Positions 56,149 to 64,000 of a DNA stretch of 64,000 nt are shown here, piece by piece. Origin of the DNA: Xiphophorus maculatus (taxonomy: Eukaryota > Chordata > Actinopteri > Cyprinodontiformes > Poeciliidae); NCBI RefSeq assembly GCF_002775205.1, contig NC_036457.1, positions 8,386,024 to 8,450,023 of the forward strand. The letters are read 5' to 3'. Numbering within the stretch: position 1 is the stretch's first letter; every line of letters starts with the position of its first letter. The notes beneath the pieces are model-generated. The model was not told the DNA's origin and searched no databases. It saw only the letters and a list, made by a program, of their open reading frames with translations. Made by a program: the position numbers and the translations under genes.

Positions 56149-59100
56149 AACATTTCCAACAGGTTCAGTTTTAACTTGCATAAATAGTGATATAATGATT
56201 TACCATTTGATTATTAACTCCAATTAAAAATAAAATAGTATATAAAAAATGTGAGCTTGAATATTTATAATATAAAAATTAACGTTACTACTATAAAAAA
56301 CCCTTGAACTACCACACGTTTCTTTATTGTCTTCTTGTAACAAATCATATTTTCTTATAATGTGTTGACCTTTATGTTGAAAAGAGTGAAAAAAGGAAGC
56401 CAAAAATACAAGTTACCAAACATTAATGACATTGCATTATATATAACACAGTGAATATCCATTATAAAAATTGTAATTGCAAAGCCTCCAGCTTGATTTT
56501 AAGTTTACAAGCTGTAGGTTTGTCTGATGATTTGTCCAGTAAGAAGACAAATGTCTCTGATGCAGGCCAATTTAAACAGTCTTCAAAACATAATGAGAGC
56601 AGGGTGCCACATATTATCCTAGATGAAGCTCTTCCAAAAGATCTTCCTTTAAGATGTTCTCCTCCATCATCGTCATTTGGAGTACAGTTCCCCTCTCACT
56701 TGCCTTCACAGGCAACACAAAACCTAATTAGGATCATATTTCCCTTCTCCTGTAAGCAACTGAAACCATCCACCAACCATAATTCACCTTGATTATGATT
56801 ATAACATCACTAATTAATGGCATCTTCCCCCTATAACTCCAACAGATCAGTTTAAAATATCTCAGCTCTTGCTGCATTCCTTGTAAAATCACTAAACTTT
56901 TATCCGCTTTTTCTGTGTTGCTATCTGACAAAAAAAAAAAAAGAAGATAGAATGAGCTTGCATGATGGTCTGCAAAGCTACTTGAAAGCACAAGTACAAA
57001 AAAAGCCACAAAGGAAAGACTAAAACAGCAGCAGTTAGCCTGATCATTAAGAGACGGTAATGGTCTGATTTAGATTGTTCCTCGGCGCCAGAGAAGATGT
57101 GCCAACAGATGGGGTGCACAATAAAGTGTTACCGAAACACAATTTATTTGAGGTCCTCTTTGCATGTAAAGGTGTCAACACAAAATCGATTTTCAATAAG
57201 AAATATGTTCTAAATAGAAAATAACTCAGTGATTTATTCAAAACTTTTAAAAAACAAAACAATTTATTTCAGGAAAACCTGGAGTGTGTAAGTCTTGTGT
57301 GTATAATTTCACATAATATTTCAAGCTAACAACCAAGGCTATTAAGCTATAAGAAAGTCTGTTTTCTCCAGACTTTGCAGCAGCACAGCGACAGATTTCT
57401 CTGGTAAGGACATTAGTTACTTTTACGACTTGATTATGTGTAACTACACAAAACAGTTTATTTTACCTGACAGCTGTGCTTTTGCATTTAAAAAAGCATG
57501 ATTGAGATTCAGCAGCCTTGATTCAGTTTTAATTGCTGGGTCACATTAAGGTAGAACATGGAATCAGGTAATAAAAACCTCTACTTCAGTAAAGGGTGAG
57601 GTCAGTCACTTCAGAGCAGGAATATTGGTAAAGCTAAAGAAAAAATGGGTTAGTTAATATACAGTGCCAATGAGCTAATTTTCAAACGCCAGTACATTGT
57701 AAATGTATTTCCATAAAACATGCTTGTTCCAAAGACAACTAAACAAAGTTCTTGATGGGTAGTTACTGTTTCTCTATGATAGACTTTTATTACCAGGAAG
57801 TCTATCGTAGCTGGACTTCCTGTTAATAAGATCTGGAAGAAAAACTGATAAACTATGATCAATATAAAAAGATAGAATAAACTAATCAACTTTTACACTG
57901 CATTGTAGAAAAGTGACTTTAATGCTTTGTTTTTTGTGCACTAACAAAATCAAAGGAGTTATTTTGTCTTTTGGACCCAAACTGAACTTAGTTTTCTCTG
58001 CATCGTTAATTTGTGCTTTACATATGAGTGAATGAACACTGGAGATGGAAACTTGAACAAACATCAAGACTTTAAGGCAGAAAAGAGTCGTAACATTCAC
58101 ACTGAAGACACTTTTTATTGCTTTTATGTGTGCGCTTATGGATGCAGTTGAGGCTCACCACACTGTTAGCTACATTCTTCTTGGTGTAGAATGCCACAGC
58201 ATATATTTTCAAAAAACCTTATATGAAAAAAAGACTAACTAAATATGAACCATTACAGAATAGGACTGTGAATTTAGTTCCTAATTTTTAGCAGCTAGTT
58301 ATGAATTTTATTTTTACATCTGTTAAACTGAACTTCAAGCTTGTTCTTTGAAAAATGTTAAAAAGTTTTATCTTTTTAAAATTTTTATTTTTAATTTTGA
58401 CTCTTTTGCTTAGTTTTTTTTAAATAAATAAAACAACAACAACAAAGGAAATACAACAAAACGAGCACGTTAAAGTCCTGAAACCTTTAAACAAATTTGA
58501 TTTACTTTCAGAGTTTAGGTCACAAATGATACTTTTAAACAAAACCACAGTTGTTACTATTTCTCACACTTCAATCTAATACAAGTTTGGAAAAATCTGA
58601 AATTTTAAAATGGAAAATATAAGCAATGATATACAAATACTTACCAATATCTTAAATTTAATACAAATATATTGACAACCGCTTTAATTGGTTTCAAATC
58701 CAGAATATCTTTGTGCTTTTTATTCTACTAGCGAAATTATGAGATTAAGAATTAGTTCTGCACTCGTTACACTAAAATATATTGCATAAAACAGCATCGC
58801 TATCCATTCTGCACTTTAATCTATTCAGTGAAATGGTAAAAGGGCTCATACATAATCTAAATAATGCATAGTTGGCGCCATTCTAACTCTTGCCTGTAGT
58901 GCTATAAAAAAGTAACAATATCAGGGGAAATCCCTTATGAGGATCTGCAGTGGTTTTTCATTAAGGCTCTCAGTGTGCAGCATGTTCACTAATGGACCTC
59001 TGGCTTCCCGCCCGGATCGATCACCTGGCCATAATGCACGAGAAGTTCTGATTTCAACAAATCAAGAGCCTTCCTCTTGATTACACACTAGTTGAGACTG

Positions 59101-59571
59101 ACAGCGCATCATTCATCTGGACGCAGGAGAGATGCTTAATCACAGTGGTGGCGGAAGGGTGGAGCAGGTGGAGGTGTGACAAACAGAGCAGCCAAACCCT
59201 GAGTGAACAGAGAAAACACTGAATGAAAGACATAAATCTGAGCATCCTGACTAATACATCACCTGCTGGCTGAGAGGAGAAGGCTCCCTGTTGATGACTT
59301 TTTGATGGATGACTGATTCAATACCTTTCACATCTAGGATTTAAGAGGATGTTGACTGAGCCAAAACTGTCGGCTAAGGGATTTTGTGAGACGAGCTGTC
59401 ACAGAAGAAGGAAACATGCTGATGCAGTTTATGGATAGCAGTTGTAGATTTATCTATATTTCCCTAAACATATAAAAACGTATTTCTTCAAATGAAACGT
59501 TGCTTGTCATAGATTCAACACGTGCAAAACTGTTCATACACCTCAAAGTTTGTGCTTTTACCAAAAGCACA
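56149..59571. other. Gene-free AT-rich stretch
   Basis: No supported gene. A short inverted repeat around 57780-57824 (GATAGACTT...AAGTCTATC, CAGGAAGTC..GACTTCCTG) is visible. 58930-59250 is of higher complexity and may be regulatory. Confidence 0.4.
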
Positions 59572-59697
59572 TCCATCAGTTCATCCATTAATTGTCCGCT
59601 TGTCCTTGCAGGGTTGTTGTCTGTGTCCAGCAGTGATTGGATGAAAAGCAGGTACACCCCAGAGAGGTCGCCAGTCCATTTCAGGGCAACAAACTTC
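59572..59697 (+). mobile_element. Dispersed fish repeat fragment (GTACACCCC..GGTCGCCAGTCCAT type)
   Basis: CATCCATTAATTGTCCGCTT, GCAGTGATTGGATGAAAAGC and GGTACACCCCAGAGAGGTCG followed by CCAGTCCATTTCAGGGCAAC match a very widespread fish repeat whose consensus has CCTGGACAGGTCGCCAGTCC. I do not know its class for certain. It appears to be inserted in or next to a Tc1 copy. Confidence 0.55.
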
Positions 59698-59739
59698 AGT
59701 GTGTTTTATTATGCTGTCTTGATGTGAATAAATCTGCTC

Positions 59740-60240
59740 TCTGAGGGCTTCTGGGGTTGGTAGAGAAAAATAAGTGCTAAGAAAGTCACTGCACAGGTCA
59801 GGGGTAAAGTTGTGGAGAGTTAGGATATAAAACACTGTCGTGAGCGTTGGACATCCCAGGGAGCACAGATTGATCCATCACTTAAAAATGAAAGAAGTAT
59901 GACAAGCTAGTCAAGGACAGTATTAATCAGTGAAGCAGCAAAAAGGTGCTGTGAAAGAGCTGAATAGATCTGCAGTTGAGGTGGCAAGGTCCTCTGATTA
60001 GACAGCCTTTAGACATGAACGCCAAAAAATCTGAGATTGGCAAAAATAAAAAGTATTTTATGAAAGAAAGCTACCAAAGTCCAGACCTGAGTCCAATTGA
60101 GGGTGTGGCTTAAGAAAATGTTTCTAGGTGTTGAAAGTTGGCGACATACTTCCAAAGATAAGGTGGATTAACAAAGTGCGGATTTACAGAGTTTGAATGC
60201 AAACCATGTTACACCTTGCATGTATATGTAGAGGGGTGAA
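59740..60240 (+). mobile_element. Decayed Tc1/mariner transposon with internal loss
   Basis: CAGGTCAGGGGTAAAGTTGT followed by GGAG, GGACATCCCAGGGAGCACAG, AGTATTAATCAGTGAAGCAG and CCAGACCTGAGTCCAATTGA keep the order of a fish Tc1 transposase on the plus strand. The middle is deleted and no ORF remains. Confidence 0.65.
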
Positions 60241-60359
60241 AAACAAGTTGTTAGTAAATAAAACCAAGAAGTAAGAAAATAGGCACCCCAGCATAATTTT
60301 TCATGTATCTTTAATTTCTCATCGTAATAAGTTCTTTAGTGTTATTTCAGTTAGTCCGT
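60241..60359. other. Short spacer
   Basis: Nothing recognised between the Tc1 copy and the repeat pair that follows. Confidence 0.4.
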
Positions 60360-61380
60360 GCTACACATGGCCGCTAGGGGCGCTGACGCGTTGGTGGCTT
60401 AGAAAAGATGGAGCACACCAGAAGAATAAATCTTCCTGTTGAAGGTTAAAGGAGCTCAACGTGTGTCTCGTCTTTTCTATATCGCAGGTCAGTAAAAATG
60501 TATTTTGATGCATAAATGTGGTGTCCTTCAAGAATTAAGAGGCTATAGACTCGAGAGTCAACTGGTGGGTCACTTTGTACAACTTTGGATTGACATTGTG
60601 TAGAAAACGGGACGTATTTCGGGAGGCTAACTAATGCTAATGCTAGCGAACATTGTACATGTGTTGAGCTGAGAAACAGTTGAAGGACTAGAGATTGAGT
60701 TCATTTTGAACTTATTGTATTTTTCACTTTTGAAATGGTAAAAGATATTTTTCTGGTGTCTTTTCTTTATGGGTTATTTCAATAACAGAAACAATGTTGT
60801 TGTCAAACTCAATGAGTAAATGGTTGCATGAACAGACAGTATTAACGGAGCAGTTTGTAGTTTTTTTGGGTAAGAGATAAAATACTGTAATGTTGTTAAA
60901 ACAGTGGATACAGTTAAAAGCTACATTGCTTAAATATTAAAGTATATGTTGTGCAGAATAAAAATTGTAAAAGCTTTTGAATTAGTTAAAAGCAAATCCA
61001 TATATTTTTATTTTGACAGTTGAAAATACAAAAGGCCTGAGGAAAAGGGACAAGATATTTGAGTTAAAACAAAACTAATTGGTTTGGAGAATTAAAAGCT
61101 ATCTAAAATATTTTGTTATTCAATAAAATTCATGATGGAGCATGTTAAAATAATTCTCGTTCGGTTTAAAGGGATATTGCAGTCATTTGTAATGTACTGA
61201 ATCGAAGGGTTATTTGTTGAAGTTATACAGTGATACCTGAAGTATTTGATATGAAGTATTGCATATATAGTGTTGTATATGGAGTACGGTCATGAAAAGA
61301 AGAATAAATCTTCCTGTTGAAAGTAAAAGGAGCTCAACGTGTGTGTCTCGTCTTTCCTATTTCGCAGCATGACACGTTGA
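60360..61380. repeat. Possible LTR-type fossil with a direct-repeat pair
   Basis: A block of about 68 bp is present twice in the same direction, near 60418-60486 and 61299-61369; both have GAAGAATAAATCTTCCTGTT followed by GAGCTCAACGTGTG. An AATAAA-bearing block of this kind resembles the 3' part of an LTR. The roughly 810 bp between shows no coding region. Broken; family uncertain; age moderate, as the copies differ at few sites. Confidence 0.3.
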
Positions 61381-64000
61381 GGGAAGATCATCTGCTACAT
61401 TACCCTCAGCCATCCGAGGTTGCAGGGTAACGTATACATCACATAAATCCTAATATAATTACATTGAAATAAACTGTTGTAAAGTCACCAAATGTGAAAG
61501 TGTTAAAAGATGAATAATATATTTTTGTTTCTCTTTTTTGTTGCTTATTTTCAATTAAAGATCACAAAGTAACCGGGGTGACTCATCCACATTTTAAACA
61601 CCATCCAGGAAAAAAAGTATTCATCAGTTTATTTAGGAAAAAGTTCACATCAGCACATTGAAGGTGAAATTACTTTAGCTGCTAATGCACCAAATGTCCC
61701 CATCTAATATCAAAAGACACAATGTCAAAGTACATTAATGGTGCTAAAATGACTTTGAAAGTCATTCTGGGTGTCTTTACACATCCTGGCGACTCTGATT
61801 AATGTGATATTCGAATTGCCTATGGCAACAAACCCCTTAGAATCACTTTACACAAGGTTAGTACTAAATGAAAATGTGCTTTTGAGTGTCCTTGTTACAG
61901 TTTCCCTAGAGGAAATCCTGCTTCACTGCAGTGTCAGCAATAAATGTGTCCTTGTATATGAAAGTGTCTTTGTTAAGGCTCGGGCAGGGTGGGCCAAAAG
62001 CTCTTGTTTTCTCATGAGGAGATGAGCAAGAGCCAGGAAATGAGTCTGAAATTGAGAGCACTTACCGTGAGTGAGTTTGTTTGGCAGGACTGCAGCCACA
62101 ATGTTTCACAGTCATGGGTTATTTCAAGTTTCTGCTATGTGGCATTTCAAGACGCTTTATTTTTGCCAAGTCAGAGCAGAGGGAAGGATCCGGTAACTTA
62201 TGAGCCATATCTGCTGGATGCAGGTTGTTCTGATGCTGTTGCTGTGGCAACTTGAGTAGCGGCTCATATCAGAAATCAGTTACATTGCTTTTTGAATTAC
62301 TTGCTTCTTCTCTTGTGAAGTCTCTGAAAAGAAAGCACTTTCACCTTATTATAATCCAATGAGAAAGGGTTTACATTAGCTATTGGCTAGTAATTTTCTT
62401 TTTTATTAAGTATAACTTCATTTTAACTTCATTTTCCTAGCTCATCCTTATCCCTATGTTTGATTGCACTTTTTCCACCATTCTAAGGCCAAAGCCAATA
62501 GCTATGATAGGAAAATGAAGCCTTCTCTTCACCAGTGGAAAGGTTTGTTTCATATTTTTGTCATCTCACTTGAAGAACTGATCAGAATCTGACACTAAAT
62601 GTTAAATACCAGGTAATTGATTCAGGAACCGACTGATATAGTTCCACCATGCTGCTCAAATCTGCACAGTTAACAAATTACGCTTCTGATTTGCAATGCT
62701 TCTTAAACTTCTTCACATATTATTGTCACAAAATTGCATTTAAATGGCTATTTTGTGATGCACCAAAACAAAGTAGGGCGTAATTGTGAAGTAGTAGAAA
62801 AAGACTGTAAACATTTTTAAAGTGTGTCATTTTTCTGTTTCGCCTACATGGTTTATTGAAAATGAAAATACGTTTAAGCTTGATTGAGAGAATTGAAAAG
62901 ATTTTAATTTGCTTAAAATTCAAGATTTAAACAGTACAAAGTAATTTTGAGTGTTAATGTACCTCTGATGCCACAAATTGGATCTTGCCTTTGTGTTTCA
63001 GCTCACTTAAATGGTTGCAGTAGAGTTTGATTAACAACACCAGAGCCAATGGGGCTCAATACAAATTCAGTTAAGCTTTTCAAATAAGAAATACTTTTTA
63101 ATTTACACTCACTTTATTGGTCTGTAACATTCAGTGAAGTTTGTGGTTGAAATATGATAAAAATGCAAGTGAAAGGTCACTGGTTATTTGAGTGCTGTGA
63201 ACTGTTGTGTTAAATATGTACTTAAATTGCGTCAGGCCTAAAACAAATATTCCCCAAGCATATAGAGAGTGAATTTTTATAACATAATCAGCCCAACAAC
63301 TTATGTTGGAGTAATAGTTGCTTCAATTTTAGCAACTGTGAATTTTAAGTTAAACTTTTGTTGTGTGCCAACAATTCAACTTCCTTGAGTCCTAAATGAT
63401 TGGTTATCCAGAACAACTTTTGTACTGATTTGCAACATGCAGTTTTTACAAGGGATGAGTATTAAACCATACCAAAAAAGTCTCTCCCACTTACGGCTGG
63501 ATGTCCTCGATGTGGAGGTCAGGAGTTCATGTTTGTCCTTCCAGCTCACAATTTCTGCCTGACTTGACAAAAAGAGTGAAAGCATGGTCAATCAACTAGC
63601 GTGGTTCATTTAAAAAACACTGACCATGACGTGTGAAGGTTTATTCTTTTGAAGACGACACTTGACATTTGTTCATTTAAGATGTTACAAATCTTTTCAT
63701 TTCATGCCTTACAGTTAATCCATAGAAACACAAAGCATTATCTCGAGCTAAAAACAAGGAGGAACATAAAAAAAGTTAATTTATTGATATCTATTGACCT
63801 GGAGCTCAGAGGAGGAGCTGTGTTGAAAAGACGGCGTTTGGTGAAAACCAAACATTTTACACCCCCAAATAACTGCCGGGATATTAAATGATTTCTCATG
63901 CATGAAAGAATCAAAGCAATACTCCAGGTATGTGTTTGATAAGGGAATGACATTGTAACATAATTTAAAGCTAGGAAAAGTCAAAGTCACACTCATCAAA
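61381..64000. other. AT-rich DNA at the window end
   Basis: No supported gene. 62745-62800 (TTTTGTGATGCACCAAAACA) may be a Tc1 end scrap. One weak exon-like stretch on the minus strand is noted among the findings. Confidence 0.4.

Overview
The window reads as genomic DNA of a teleost fish, probably a percomorph. It has compact split genes with GT-AG introns, two egg-coat ZP genes of fish type, and many decayed Tc1/mariner, hAT and LINE pieces of kinds common in fish. No species can be named from the sequence alone. Every exon boundary below was built by hand from reading-frame continuity and splice signals; nothing was aligned by program.

Layout, left to right. Positions 34-2536 (+) hold a small syndecan-like gene, best read as a fish syndecan-1. 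Positions 5025-6012 (+) hold a THAP zinc-finger gene with an HCF-1-binding-type motif. Positions 7254-13812 (+) hold laptm4a. Positions 15674-20403 (+) hold matrilin-3, with a U12-type AT-AC intron and an extra Pro/His-rich exon. Positions 20404-25945 are intergenic with a LINE fragment. Positions 25978-29014 (+) hold ttc32, whose second intron carries a 1.57-kb fold-back element flanked by a perfect 16-bp target duplication. Positions 30593-34960 (+) and 37882-42613 (-) hold two ZPAX-like egg-envelope genes placed tail to tail, each 21 exons and 906 codons. Positions 46066-47553 (+) hold kcns3, a silent Kv subunit. From about 48.1 kb to the end I find no convincing gene, only AT-rich DNA, a compound microsatellite and old mobile-element pieces.

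The order sdc1-laptm4a-matn3-ttc32, all on one strand, matches the human 2p24 block SDC1-LAPTM4A-MATN3-(WDR35)-TTC32 as I remember it; KCNS3 lies about 2 Mb away on the same human arm. WDR35 is missing from its expected place. The block supports naming the first gene syndecan-1, which published surveys (from memory) reported as absent in fish. Its cytoplasmic tail has drifted far from the syndecan consensus, which could explain why it was missed.

The genes do not form one pathway. The first part is an old linkage of matrix and cell-surface genes (syndecan plus matrilin), a lysosomal membrane gene and a small TPR gene. The ZP pair supplies egg-coat proteins. The most unusual objects are the divergent syndecan, the fold-back element with a long target duplication, and the ZP pair of identical coding length.
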